DNA from: Actinomadura rubteroloni
Lineage (GTDB): Bacteria > Actinomycetota > Actinomycetes > Streptosporangiales > Streptosporangiaceae
Length of the DNA stretch: 64,000 nucleotides
Assembly (NCBI RefSeq): GCF_002911665.1
Contig: NZ_MTBP01000003.1
Location: forward strand, 1 to 64,000
Direction of reading: 5' to 3'
The notes under the pieces were generated by a model, which did not search any database, was not told the DNA's origin, and saw only the letters and a program-made list of their open reading frames with translations. The translations under genes and the position numbers were made by a program. Of this stretch, positions 34,553-43,587 are shown piece after piece. Each line of letters begins with the position of its first letter. Positions within the stretch are counted from its first letter, which is position 1.

Positions 34553-36550
34553 TCACCAGTTCATTCGGTGCTCGTTCTCCCGGTCCCAGAGCAGTTCCAC
34601 CACGCGCGCGACGCCGCGCGCGAGATGCCTGCGGTAGGTGCTCAGCGGGAGCCCGAGGATCTCGGCCGCCCGTTCCTGGGTGGGCGCGCCGCGCAGGAAC
34701 GCGCACTCCAGCGCCGTGCGGGGCTTCTCCTCGCGCAGCTCGGCGACGGCGGCGCGGAGCGCGTCGCGCAGGGCGCCGGGGTCGCCCGGGCCCGCGACGC
34801 GGCAGCCCAGCAGGGGACTGGCGAGCAGCGCGTCCGGACGGCGCAGGTCGCGCAGCGCCCGCTTGACCTCGGCGGCGAACTCCTCGCGCGGCAGGACGGG
34901 CTCGGCGGGCCCCGCCGGGGGACGGCCGAGGTCGTGCTCGGCGACCATGTCCAGCCAGGCCCGGACCGTCCGGCCGCGCCAGTCGCGGACGAACACCGTG
35001 TAGCGCGTTCCGCCGATCCGCCGCTCGGCCCCGGGGAGCCGGACGTAGCCGATGTGCGCGAGCAGCGGCGCCACCGCGTCGGGGTCGCCGGTGAACGCGC
35101 AGATGAAGTCGTAGGCGAGAAGCGGGCTGCTCATCAGGCGCTGGATCTGCTTGGCCATCGCGGTGTTGCGGGTCGCGCCCGGCCCCTGGTAGTCGTCGCG
35201 GTCCATGTAGAAGCGGCCGAGCACGACCTCCTCGGCGGGTTCCAGCGGGCCGTTCTCGCACACGTGCCGCCAGCAGGCCGCCACCACGGGGTCGGCGGCG
35301 AGGTCGGCCTCGGTCAGGTCCCGCAGCCGCAGCACCACCGAGAACCCGAAGCTCTCCGGCCCCCGGAACACGGCGGTGAGCGCCTGCGGATGGTCCATCC
35401 ACCGGGCGGTCAGCTCGGCGGCCTCCGCGCCCTCGTACCGGGCGGCGGTCGCGAGGATCGCCGCCCGGTCGCCGGGTCCCGCGAGGTCGGTGTAGGCGCC
35501 CGCCAGCCGTCCCCACTCCCAGTACTCGGCGGACAGGGGGTTGGCGCGCACCAGGAAGCACGCGTCGAGCACCCAGCGGAACTGCTCCTCGCCCGCGGTG
35601 GCGCGCACCCGTTCCATCAGGTGGTCGCGGATCCGGTAGTGGACGACCGCGAACGCCGCCGGGTCCCGCCAGCGCAGGTCGGCCGCGACGACGTCCCGGA
35701 CGAGGTCGTGCGGGAACAGCCCGAGCGGGCCCTCCTCCATGAACGGCAGGCCGCGCAGCCAGCCGAACAGCGCGCCGGCGTCCTCGCCCAGCGCGGCGCG
35801 CAGCAGCGGCTCGGTGGTGAAGCGGGCCAGCGCGCACGCCTGGAGCGCCCGCCGGTGCAGGTCGCCCGGCGCCCCGTCGACGAAGCACTCGGCGAGCCGG
35901 CCGACGACCGCGGGCACCTCGCGCAGGTCGCCGACGCGATCGGGACCCGTCCCGTCCGTCCGGATCGCGTCGGTGAGCAGCACGAGCGCGAGGGGGTGCC
36001 CGTGGCTGATCGTTGTGAGCCGGTCCCCGGCGTCCTCGGGCAGGCCCTCCGCCCGCGCGTACTCCCGCACCTCCGCCGCCGACAGGTGGCCCAGGCGGAC
36101 GACGCGCAGCAGCTCGCGCCAGCCGGGGTCGGCCGCCCAGCCGCGTCCCGGCGGCCTGCGTCCGGCGATCACCACGACGGCGTTCTCGGGCAGGCCGGGC
36201 ACCAGCGTCTCCCGCACCCAGTCGTCCAGCCCGCCGATGGCCTCGTAGGTGTCGATGAACAGGACCGGCCGCCCGCCCTCGGCGAAGGCCACCCGGAACG
36301 GGCCGGGCTCCAGCGCCCGTCCGTCCATCCGCACGACCCCGGCGCCCCGCCGCTCCGCCTCCTGGGCGAGGACGGCCAGCAGCGCCGTCTTCCCGACGCC
36401 TCCCGGCCCGTGGACGTACAGCACGGCGAACGCGGGACGGGAAGCCGTCAGGGCCTCCCGGAACAGGTCCACCTCGCGCGCCCGGCCCACGAACCTGCGC
36501 CGCCGCGCCCCGGCGAGCCGCCGCGCGACCGTCGTCTCCGGCTCCACCAC
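34553..36550 (-). CDS. AAA/NB-ARC-type ATPase with C-terminal HTH
   Basis: The 665-aa protein starts with an ATPase module (RFVGRAREVDLFREAL, Walker A GPGGVGKTALL near residue 50, Walker B VLFIDTYE, sensor-like VVVIAGRRPPG). A winged-helix and long helical middle follow. It ends with ECAFLRGAPTQERAAEILGLPLSTYRRHLARGVARV, which looks like a sigma region 4 or LuxR-like HTH. This is the layout of STAND-type signal proteins. GTG 36550 is preceded by GGAGG at six bases. The target is unknown; it is divergent from a small gene at 36757. Confidence 0.78.
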   Translation of the reverse strand: MVEPETTVARRLAGARRRRFVGRAREVDLFREALTASRPAFAVLYVHGPGGVGKTALLAVLAQEAERRGAGVVRMDGRALEPGPFRVAFAEGGRPVLFIDTYEAIGGLDDWVRETLVPGLPENAVVVIAGRRPPGRGWAADPGWRELLRVVRLGHLSAAEVREYARAEGLPEDAGDRLTTISHGHPLALVLLTDAIRTDGTGPDRVGDLREVPAVVGRLAECFVDGAPGDLHRRALQACALARFTTEPLLRAALGEDAGALFGWLRGLPFMEEGPLGLFPHDLVRDVVAADLRWRDPAAFAVVHYRIRDHLMERVRATAGEEQFRWVLDACFLVRANPLSAEYWEWGRLAGAYTDLAGPGDRAAILATAARYEGAEAAELTARWMDHPQALTAVFRGPESFGFSVVLRLRDLTEADLAADPVVAACWRHVCENGPLEPAEEVVLGRFYMDRDDYQGPGATRNTAMAKQIQRLMSSPLLAYDFICAFTGDPDAVAPLLAHIGYVRLPGAERRIGGTRYTVFVRDWRGRTVRAWLDMVAEHDLGRPPAGPAEPVLPREEFAAEVKRALRDLRRPDALLASPLLGCRVAGPGDPGALRDALRAAVAELREEKPRTALECAFLRGAPTQERAAEILGLPLSTYRRHLARGVARVVELLWDRENEHRMNW

Positions 36551-36756
36551 TCGACGCCTCCGCCCGCACCGGCCGACCGGGCCGTCATGGTACGCCCGCC
36601 GCCCCGCCACCGCCCGTGCCCCCGAACGTGCAGGACGGCCGCTCCGCCTTCGCGGCCCCGGGGCGATGACAATGAACGACCCGCCGTGAAAACGTTCTGA
36701 CCGAACTTCGGGCCGCCGCGCGGCGGCCCACGGCCTGCCGAGGAGACGACCCCCGG

Positions 36757-37059
36757 ATGATCGTTCACATCGACGACCAGGGAGTGACCGTCCTGGAGGG
36801 CGACGACTGCACTCGCCTGAGCGTCGCGACGACGCTGCCCCCGGACGCGACCGACCGCGCGCTGCGCGGACGCGGCCTCGGCCGCGCCACGGAGTCCGGC
36901 ACCGCCGAACTCGCTGTCGCGGACCTGCGCGCGCTGGCGTCGGAGGGCGCCGCCGCCGACTGGCCGGACCGCTGGGACGCCATGATCGCTTACGCACGCC
37001 GCAACGACTGGCTCTCCGCGGACGGCCTATGGGTCCAGGCCCACATCGCGCCCGCGTGA
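36757..37059 (+). CDS. hypothetical protein, 100 aa
   Basis: A small acidic protein starting MIVHIDDQGVTVLEGDD, with a C-terminal helical part rich in Trp (DWPDRWDAMIAYARRNDWLS). The tail WVQAHI looks conserved-type but I cannot name the family. GAGGAGACGACC precedes the ATG. It stands divergent from the STAND-type ATPase. No function can be proposed. Confidence 0.6.
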   Translation: MIVHIDDQGVTVLEGDDCTRLSVATTLPPDATDRALRGRGLGRATESGTAELAVADLRALASEGAAADWPDRWDAMIAYARRNDWLSADGLWVQAHIAPA

Positions 37060-37137
37060 AACAGCATCGCCGTCCCCAGCTCGACCCGCGTGACCCTGAG
37101 AGGGGGGTGGTGCGGACGGGTGGGAGGATGGGCCGCG

Positions 37138-37782
37138 ATGGGCGAGGCGATGCGCGCGGACGCGGGAATGAGGCTGGCGAGGGCCGGTGTGCTCTCCGTG
37201 GTCTGCGTCGCGCTCTCGGCGGTCGCGCACGCGCTCGCCTCGCACCGGGCCGTCCCGCCCGGGGCGCTGGCGGCGGCGCTTCCGTTCGCGGCGGCGTTCA
37301 CCGTTCCGCTCGTCGGGCGTGAGCGCACGGCGCGGGGCGTGGCCGTGATCCTGTTGTGCGGTCAGGTGCTGACGCACGTCGTCTTCTCCGCCGGTCAGTG
37401 CGGGATGGACGCGTCGGCGACCGCCGGCTCGCGGCCGGTGTCGGGGCACGCCGGCATGGGCGCCGGGTGGCCGTTCATGCCGTCGCCCACGATGTTCGTG
37501 CTGCACCTGGCCGCCGCGCTGGCCTTCGGGCTGGTCCTGCGGCGCGGCGGCGCGGCGCTCTGGGCGCTGGTGCGCCTGTCCGAGCGCGGTGTCGACGCGG
37601 TCTCGGGCTTCGTTCTCAGCCTTCTCCTGGCGGTCGTCGCGCTGGTCTCGGTGCGCGCGCCGCTCGTGTTCGCCGTGCGCCGAGCCGGGCGGGCGGAGGT
37701 CCGCGGCGGTCGCGGTACGGCCGCCGTCCTCGCGCACGCGGTGGTCAGGCGGGGACCGCCGCGTCGTCTCGCGGCGGTCTGA
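37138..37782 (+). CDS. integral membrane protein with His/Met-containing loop
   Basis: The 214-aa protein has about five to six TM segments (ARAGVLSVVCVALSAVAHALA, ALAAALPFAAAFTVPLV, VILLCGQVLTHVVFSAGQ, SPTMFVLHLAAALAFGLVLRRGG, GFVLSLLLAVVALVS). A loop holds SGHAGMGAGWPFMPSP. Similar Streptomyces membrane proteins, as far as I recall, occur near copper-handling genes such as YcnI; that link comes from memory. ATG 37138 follows GGGAGGA. It precedes the ABC importer by about 300 bp. The substrate is unknown; metal binding is only suggested by the His/Met loop. Confidence 0.6.
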   Translation: MGEAMRADAGMRLARAGVLSVVCVALSAVAHALASHRAVPPGALAAALPFAAAFTVPLVGRERTARGVAVILLCGQVLTHVVFSAGQCGMDASATAGSRPVSGHAGMGAGWPFMPSPTMFVLHLAAALAFGLVLRRGGAALWALVRLSERGVDAVSGFVLSLLLAVVALVSVRAPLVFAVRRAGRAEVRGGRGTAAVLAHAVVRRGPPRRLAAV

Positions 37783-37984
37783 AGCACCGCGCGGGACGGA
37801 CGACCTCTCCTTTCTCGTAGCGAACCCCGGTGGCCGGACCGGTCCCCGGGGCCATCGGCCGCCGCGTTCACGCCACCGGTCTTCGGCCCGGTCATTCCCT
37901 TCTCCGCCCGGCGTTCGCGCGATGCCGGCGCGGAGCCCGTCACGCCCCGAGGAGAGCCGCCTGTGCGGTCGATCCTCCCGGGGC

Positions 37985-38051
37985 GCCGTCCGCCTTGGAA
38001 GCGGCCCGGTGCCGATCTCCGGTCGCGCCGACCGGCTGCTCCGCGGACGGC
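37985..38051 (+). promoter_or_regulatory. structured 5' leader of the ABC importer operon
   Basis: GCCGTCCGC at 37985-37993 pairs perfectly with GCGGACGGC at 38043-38051. They enclose an inner hairpin CCGGT-CGCGCCG-ACCGG (38019-38035) and a GGAAGCGGCCCGGTG stretch. The element ends 28 nt before the start codon of the binding protein. It could be a metabolite- or metal-responsive leader. It recalls parts of a cobalamin aptamer but lacks a clean B12-box core. Confidence 0.35.
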
Positions 38052-38078
38052 ACTCTGACGAACGGAGACGAGATTCTC

Positions 38079-39158
38079 ATGCACGTTCATCTCCGGCGGT
38101 CCCTGGCCGCCGTGCTCGGCGTGACCGCCGTCGTGTCCGCCGCCGCCTGCGGCGTGTCGGGCCCGGTGGCGAACGGCGAGCCCATCGCGTTCGGTCCCGC
38201 CGGGCGGACGGCCTACCCCCTGACGTTCGACAACTGCGGGACCAAGGTGACGTTCCGGACGCCGCCGCGGCGCGTGCTGATCCTCAACGGCACCTCGGTC
38301 GGCGAGGTCGAGAGCTTCCTCATGCTCGGCCTCGGCGGCAGCGTCGTCGCCAACGCCCAGTCGTACGGGGTCTCCGACGACCCGTCGATGATCGGCCGGA
38401 TCAAGGCGCTGCCCACCGGCGGCGTGACGGCGAACAAGAACTTCGACGTCCCCGCCGAGCAGGTGCTGAAGCTCCGGCCGGACCTGGTGGTGTCCACCTG
38501 GTCGGGCGGCTTCGACGCCAGGAAGGGGTTCGCCACGCGCGAGCAGCTCGCCGCGGCGGGGATCACCTCGCTGGTGAACCCGGTGAACTGCGCGTCGGGG
38601 AAACCGGACGCGACCGCCGCCGAGAAGACGGCCTACAAGAACCAGTCGATCAACTCGTCGCTGGAGTTCCTGCTCCTGCTCGGACGGATCTTCGACGTCC
38701 AGAAGCGGGCGACGGAGCTGGTCGACGGGCTCCGCGCCCGCGTCGACGCGATCCGCAGGCGGGTCGCGGGCCTGCCGGCGAAGAAGGTGCTGATCGCCTA
38801 TCCCGGCATGGCGATGATGAACGCCAACGGCCTGCCCGCCGTCATGACGGGCGGGATCTACGACGACGTGATCAGGGCGGCGGGCGGCGTCAACGCGTTC
38901 GCCGGGCAGGGCGAGAACCTGACGCGGACCCTCAGCCGGGAGCAGCTCGCGGCGGCGCAGGTGGACGTCCTCGTGGTCGGGCTGTTCACGCCGCAGGAGA
39001 AGGGGGACGCCGAGGCGGCGAAGCTGTTCGCCGCGTACCCGCAGTGGCGGGCGTCGCGGACCAGGACGTACACGGTGGTGTCGGACGGCGTCTACCTCGG
39101 CCCGCTGAACGCCGCCGGGGTGGAGAAGATCGCTGCGGCGGTGCGTTCCGGTGGCTGA
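38079..39158 (+). CDS. ABC importer substrate-binding lipoprotein (BtuF/FepB-like)
   Basis: The 359-aa protein has a lipoprotein signal (lipobox SAAAC, Cys24) and the class III binding-protein fold: FDNCGTKVTFRTPPRRVLILN, LKLRPDLVVSTWSGG, and LLLLGRIFDVQKRATELVDGLR (the linking helix). Homologues capture ferric siderophores, haem or cobalamin. It is the first gene of an operon with a permease (8-bp overlap) and ATPase. Its position beside a copper exporter and an isonitrile-type cluster suggests a metal-metallophore substrate; that is inference. Confidence 0.88.
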   Translation: MHVHLRRSLAAVLGVTAVVSAAACGVSGPVANGEPIAFGPAGRTAYPLTFDNCGTKVTFRTPPRRVLILNGTSVGEVESFLMLGLGGSVVANAQSYGVSDDPSMIGRIKALPTGGVTANKNFDVPAEQVLKLRPDLVVSTWSGGFDARKGFATREQLAAAGITSLVNPVNCASGKPDATAAEKTAYKNQSINSSLEFLLLLGRIFDVQKRATELVDGLRARVDAIRRRVAGLPAKKVLIAYPGMAMMNANGLPAVMTGGIYDDVIRAAGGVNAFAGQGENLTRTLSREQLAAAQVDVLVVGLFTPQEKGDAEAAKLFAAYPQWRASRTRTYTVVSDGVYLGPLNAAGVEKIAAAVRSGG

Positions 39159-40230
39159 CGTCGTCCGGGAGCGGCGGGGTCCGCACCCGGTGTCCGGACG
39201 GCGCGGAACCGGCGCGCTGCTCGCCGTCCTGGCGTGCGCGCTCGGCGGCGCGCTCGTCGTCGGCATCTCGGTCGGCTCGGTGAACCTGCCGCTCGGCGAG
39301 GTCTGGGGCGTGGTGTGGGCGCACCTGGCGGGCCGCGCGCCCGATCCGCTGCTCGACCAGGTCGTCTGGCAGATCCGCACGCCCCGCGTGCTGCTCGCGG
39401 CGCTCGCGGGAGCGGGCCTGTCGGTGGCGGGAGTGGCGTTCCAGGCGTTGGTCCGCAACCCGCTCGCCGACCCCTACGTCCTCGGGATCTCCTCGGGCGC
39501 GTCGCTCGGCGCCGTCCTCGTCCCGGCGCTCGGCGGGACGGCGGCGGGCGGGCTGGCCGGGTCGCTCGGCGTGACGGGCGCGGCGTTCGTCGCGGCGGTC
39601 GGGTCGGCGGCGGTCGTCTACCTGCTGGCGCAGCGGGCGGGACGGCTGCTGGACTCCCGGCTGGTGCTGACCGGCGTGGCCATCGGCTACCTGTGCACGG
39701 CGGCGACGACGTTCGTGCAGCTCCGGCTCAATCCGACCGAGCTTCAGGGCATGATGTTCTGGCTGATGGGCAGCGTCGCCGGGGCGACGTGGAGCGACCT
39801 CGGCGTCCCCGCCGTGCTGATCTGCGTGTGCGGAGCGTTCCTGCTGGTGCAGGCGCGGGCGTTGAACGCCCTGCTGGCCGGGGAGGACGCCGCGACCGGG
39901 ATCGGCGTCCCGGTCGCGGCGCTGCGCGTGACGCTGCTGGTGACCGGTTCGCTTCTCACCGCGACGATCGTCAGCGTCGTCGGCGGGATCGGGTTCATCG
40001 GGCTGATGGTCCCGCACGCGACGCGGTTCGTCGTCGGCGGCGACCACCGCCGCGTCCTGCCCGTCGCGCTGCTGGCCGGGGCGCTGTTCACCGTGCTGGT
40101 CGACCTCGCCGCGCGGACCGCCGACCGGCCCGACGAGCTGCCCGTCGGGATCTTCACGACCGGGCTCGGCGTCCCCTTCTTCCTGTGGCTGCTGCGCCGC
40201 CGCGCCGTGGGAGGCGACGATGCGTCTTGA
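39151..40230 (+). CDS. FecCD/BtuC-type ABC permease
   Basis: The 359-aa permease has about ten TM helices. Family motifs are RTPRVLLAALAGAGLSVAGVAFQALVRNPLADPYVLGISSGASLGA, LVLTGVAIGYLCTA, FWLMGSVAGATW and FIGLMVPHATRFVVGGDHR (coupling helix region). GTG 39151 overlaps the binding-protein stop by 8 bp. The ATPase gene starts 11 bp before its own stop. It imports a chelated metal or corrinoid together with its neighbours. Confidence 0.92.
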   Translation: MADVVRERRGPHPVSGRRGTGALLAVLACALGGALVVGISVGSVNLPLGEVWGVVWAHLAGRAPDPLLDQVVWQIRTPRVLLAALAGAGLSVAGVAFQALVRNPLADPYVLGISSGASLGAVLVPALGGTAAGGLAGSLGVTGAAFVAAVGSAAVVYLLAQRAGRLLDSRLVLTGVAIGYLCTAATTFVQLRLNPTELQGMMFWLMGSVAGATWSDLGVPAVLICVCGAFLLVQARALNALLAGEDAATGIGVPVAALRVTLLVTGSLLTATIVSVVGGIGFIGLMVPHATRFVVGGDHRRVLPVALLAGALFTVLVDLAARTADRPDELPVGIFTTGLGVPFFLWLLRRRAVGGDDAS

Positions 40231-40987
40231 CCTGGCCGGGGTGAGCGTCCGGATCGACGCGCGTCCCATCGTCGCCGACGTCGACCTGACGGTGGAGCCG
40301 GGAGAGTTCGCCGCGCTCGTCGGCCCGAACGGCAGCGGCAAGTCCACGTTGCTGCGGACCGTGTACCGGACGCTGCGGCCGTCCGGCGGCGTCGTCCACC
40401 TGGGCGGCGAGGACCTGTGGCGGATGCGTCCCCGCACGGCCGCGCGGCACCGGGCGGTGCTTCCCCAGCACAACCAGGTGGGCGGCGAGTTCTCCGTGGC
40501 CGAGGTCGTGGCCGTCGGCCGCACCGGCCGCAAGGGCGCGCTCGACCGCGAGACCCGGGCCGACCGCGCGGCGGTCGACGCGGCGCTGGACCGGGTCGGG
40601 ATGCTCTGGGCGGCCGGCCGGCTGATGTCCACCCTGTCGGGCGGCGAGCGGCAGCGCGTCCTGCTGGCGCGGGCGCTGGCGCAGGAGGCCCCGCTGCTGG
40701 TGCTGGACGAGCCCACCAACCACCTGGACATCGGCTCCCAACTGCACCTGCTCGATCTCGTCCGCTCGCTCGGCCTCACGCTGCTGGCCGCGCTGCACGA
40801 CCTCGACCAGGCCGCCGCGCACGCCGACCGGGTCGTCGTGCTGCGCGACGGCCGGGTCGCCGGGCACGGTCCGCCGCTGGACGTCCTCACGCCGTCGTTT
40901 ATCGAGGAGGTCTTCGGCGTCCGCGCCCACGTCGGCCCGCACCCGATCACCGGCCGTCCCCACATCGCGGTGGCGGCGCCCGCCTGA
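40220..40987 (+). CDS. ABC importer ATPase (FepC/BtuD-like)
   Basis: The 255-aa ATPase has Walker A GPNGSGKST, Q-loop LPQHNQ, signature LSGGERQR, Walker B LLVLDEPTNHLDI and H-loop ALHDLDQA, all canonical. It completes a binding protein-permease-ATPase operon. A strong hairpin follows the stop. Confidence 0.93.
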   Translation: MRLDLAGVSVRIDARPIVADVDLTVEPGEFAALVGPNGSGKSTLLRTVYRTLRPSGGVVHLGGEDLWRMRPRTAARHRAVLPQHNQVGGEFSVAEVVAVGRTGRKGALDRETRADRAAVDAALDRVGMLWAAGRLMSTLSGGERQRVLLARALAQEAPLLVLDEPTNHLDIGSQLHLLDLVRSLGLTLLAALHDLDQAAAHADRVVVLRDGRVAGHGPPLDVLTPSFIEEVFGVRAHVGPHPITGRPHIAVAAPA

Positions 40988-40994
40988 CCCGCCC

Positions 40995-41025
40995 GGTGGC
41001 CCGCCCCGCGCCGGGGCGGGCCACC
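40995..41025. terminator. bidirectional terminator hairpin
   Basis: A perfect 14-bp stem, GGTGGCCCGCCCCG / CGGGGCGGGCCACC, with a 3-nt loop lies between the convergent ABC operon and the copper ATPase gene. Confidence 0.8.
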
Positions 41026-41028
41026 CGC

Positions 41029-43356
41029 CTAGTCGGCGGCGGGCTCGTACGGCTCGTCCTCGCCCGGGAAGCCGCCGGCGATGACTGGGGGCGGGCCGAA
41101 GCGGCGCAGGCGCAGGCTGTTGGAGACGACGAACAGCGAGGACAGCGCCATCGCCGCGCCCGCGATGAGCGGGTTGAGCAGCCCGGTCGCGGCGAACGGG
41201 AGCGCGAGCAGGTTGTACCCGAACGCCCAGGCCAGGTTGCCGCGGATGGTGCCGAGCGTTCCGCGGGCGAGCGCCAGGGCGCTCGGCACGACGTCCAGGT
41301 CGTCGCGCACCAGGATCAGGTCGGCGGCGGCGATGGCGAGATCGGTCCCGTCCACGACGGCGAGCCCGAGTTCCGCGCGGGCCAGGGCCGGGGCGTCGTT
41401 GACGCCGTCGCCGACCATCGCGACCCGGCGGCCCTCGTCCCGGAGCCGCGCGATGACGGCCGCCTTGTCGGCGGGCAGCACCTCGGCGATCACCTCGGTG
41501 ATCCCGATCTTGGCGGCGACCGCGTGCGCGGCGGCCGCGCCGTCGCCGGTGAGCAGCAGCGTCCGCAGCCCCATCGCGTGGAGCCGGGCGACGGCGTCGC
41601 GCGCGGACGGCTTGACCGTGTCGCTCAGCGCGAGCGCGCCGCACACCGCGCCGTCGACGGCGACGAGCACGGCGCTGTGCCCGCCGTCCGCCCACGCGGC
41701 GAGCGCGGCGCCGAGCGACTCCGGCACCGGGAGGCCCTCGCGCTCCAGCAGCCGCGCGGACCCGACGACCACGGCCCGGCCGTCCACGACGCCCCGGGCG
41801 CCCAGCCCGGCGAGCGCGGCGAAGTCGGTGACCGGGGGCAGCGCGCCGAGTTCCGCGCGGGCGAAGCGGGCGACGGCGGCGGCGATGACGTGCTCGGAGG
41901 CGTCCTCGACGGCGCCCGCGTGGCGCAGGACGTCCTGCCGCGCGTGCCCGTCGGCGACGGCGACGTCCGCCACGGTCATCCGGCCCTCGGTGACCGTGCC
42001 GGTCTTGTCCAGGACGACCGTGTCGATCCTGCGCGCCGACTCCACCGCCCGGTGGCCCTTGATGAAGACGCCGAGCCGCGCGCCCGTCGCGGACGCGACC
42101 TGGAGCGCGGTGGGCGTCGCGAGCCCGAGGGCGCACGGGCAGGCGATGACGAGCACGGCGAGCGCGGCCGTCACCGCCCGGGAGCCGTCGCCGCCGACGG
42201 CGAGCCAGGTGAGCAGCGTGCCGAGGGCGAGGACGAACACGGCCGGGACGAACCAGCCGCAGATCCGGTCGGCCAGCCGCTGCACGGCCGCCTTGTCGGC
42301 CTGTGCCCGCTCGACCAGCCGGACGAGCCCCGCCAGCCGGGTGTCGTCGCCGACCCGGGCGGCGGCCACGACGAGCCGGCCGCTCAGGTTGACCGTCCCG
42401 CCCGTCACCGGATCGCCGGCGGCGACCTCGACGGGCATCGGCTCCCCGGTCATCGCGCTGGTGTCCACCGCGCTCTGCCCGGACTCGACCCGCCCGTCCG
42501 CGGCGATCCGCTCGCCCGGACGGGCGACGAACCGGTCGCCGACCCGCAGGTCGCCGAGGGGCACGCGGCGTTCGGCGCCGTCGGCGTCCAGGACGGCGAC
42601 GTCCTTCAGGCCCAGCTCGGCCAGTTCGCGCAGCGACGCGCCGGAGGCACGCCGCGCCTTGGCCTCCAGCAGGCGGCCGATGAGCACGAAGGTGGTCACG
42701 CCGCCCGCGACGTCCAGGTAGAGGGCGCCGGACGGCGTCGTCAGCACGGCCCAGACCCCGGACGCCTCGCCGGTGCCCGACTCGGTGAACAGGGTGGCCA
42801 GCGACCAGCCCGTCGCGGCGATGATCCCCGTCGAGACCAGCGTGTCCATCGAGGTGGTCCCGTGCCGCAGCGCGCGGAACGCGGCGTGGTGGAACGGCCA
42901 CGCGCACCAGGTCACGAGCGGAAGGGTCAGGGCGAGCAGGACCCACTCCCAGCCGGCGAACCGCCAGGACGGCATCGCGGCGAGCGTCAGCGACAGGTCG
43001 CCGAGCGGCATGGCCAGCAGCACCGCCACGATCGTCCGGCGCCACAGCGCGCGGACGCGCCGGTCGTCGTCCACGGGGTCGGCCGCCGGGTCCGGCACGT
43101 CCGGCCGCGCGGTGTACCCGGCCTTCTCGACCTGCCTGATCAGTTCGGCGACGGGCACGTTCCCGGCGTCGACCGTCGCCTTCTCGGTCGCGTAGTTGAC
43201 GCTCGCGACGACGCCGTCGAGTCTGTTGAGCTTGCGTTCGACGCGCGCCGCGCACGCCGCGCAGGTCATGCCGCCGATGACGAGGCGCACGGACCCGGCG
43301 CCCGGCGCGGCGTCCGCCGCAATCGTCGCGGCGGCGCCCTCGTGCTGCGGGCTCAT
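41029..43356 (-). CDS. copA: copper-exporting P1B-type ATPase
   Basis: The 775-aa pump has one N-terminal HMA domain with GMTCAAC (Cys32, Cys35). Eight TM helices carry the copper-site motif ACPCALGLATP. It also has the phosphorylation motif DKTGTVTEG, TGEP, and the hinge MVGDGVNDAPALA. The P1B-1 signature residues (FGYNLLALP, and SSLFVVSNSLRL at the end) fit Cu+ specificity. ATG 43356 has GAAGGGG upstream. A BlaI/CopY-like palindrome sits 100 bp upstream. No chaperone or CsoR gene is adjacent. Confidence 0.93.
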   Translation of the reverse strand: MSPQHEGAAATIAADAAPGAGSVRLVIGGMTCAACAARVERKLNRLDGVVASVNYATEKATVDAGNVPVAELIRQVEKAGYTARPDVPDPAADPVDDDRRVRALWRRTIVAVLLAMPLGDLSLTLAAMPSWRFAGWEWVLLALTLPLVTWCAWPFHHAAFRALRHGTTSMDTLVSTGIIAATGWSLATLFTESGTGEASGVWAVLTTPSGALYLDVAGGVTTFVLIGRLLEAKARRASGASLRELAELGLKDVAVLDADGAERRVPLGDLRVGDRFVARPGERIAADGRVESGQSAVDTSAMTGEPMPVEVAAGDPVTGGTVNLSGRLVVAAARVGDDTRLAGLVRLVERAQADKAAVQRLADRICGWFVPAVFVLALGTLLTWLAVGGDGSRAVTAALAVLVIACPCALGLATPTALQVASATGARLGVFIKGHRAVESARRIDTVVLDKTGTVTEGRMTVADVAVADGHARQDVLRHAGAVEDASEHVIAAAVARFARAELGALPPVTDFAALAGLGARGVVDGRAVVVGSARLLEREGLPVPESLGAALAAWADGGHSAVLVAVDGAVCGALALSDTVKPSARDAVARLHAMGLRTLLLTGDGAAAAHAVAAKIGITEVIAEVLPADKAAVIARLRDEGRRVAMVGDGVNDAPALARAELGLAVVDGTDLAIAAADLILVRDDLDVVPSALALARGTLGTIRGNLAWAFGYNLLALPFAATGLLNPLIAGAAMALSSLFVVSNSLRLRRFGPPPVIAGGFPGEDEPYEPAAD

Positions 43357-43456
43357 CGTGATCCCCTTCCGATCGTGGGAGCGGAGAACGTCCGGCCCTC
43401 CGGAGCGCGCTCGCCGGCGAGCGGCGGCCGGCGCGACGGTGGGGGCGGTGCGCATC

Positions 43457-43473
43457 TACTACAAAGCGTAGTA
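43457..43473. promoter_or_regulatory. BlaI/CopY-type operator upstream of copA
   Basis: TACTAC-AAAGC-GTAGTA is a perfect 6-bp inverted repeat with a 5-bp spacer. Its arms match the TACTACA/TGTAGTA operator type bound by BlaI/MecI/CopY winged-helix repressors. It lies 100 bp upstream of the copper ATPase start; no such repressor gene is in the window. Confidence 0.55.
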
Positions 43474-43587
43474 CATCGTCGGCCGGCCGCGCCGGGATTC
43501 GGCGTCGCGGCCGGATCAGTGGGCTGACCTGGGCGGACGCGCGGCGCTCGGTGAATTGTGTCGTCCAAGTGGTTTCGGCCGGACATA

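Noticed and set aside
37985..38078. Cobalamin riboswitch upstream of the BtuF-like gene
   Set aside because: A GGAA...GGTG...CCGG stretch is suggestive, but the conserved GCCACTG core and a proper distal AGCCAGGAGACC box are absent, so it is only listed as an unnamed structured leader.
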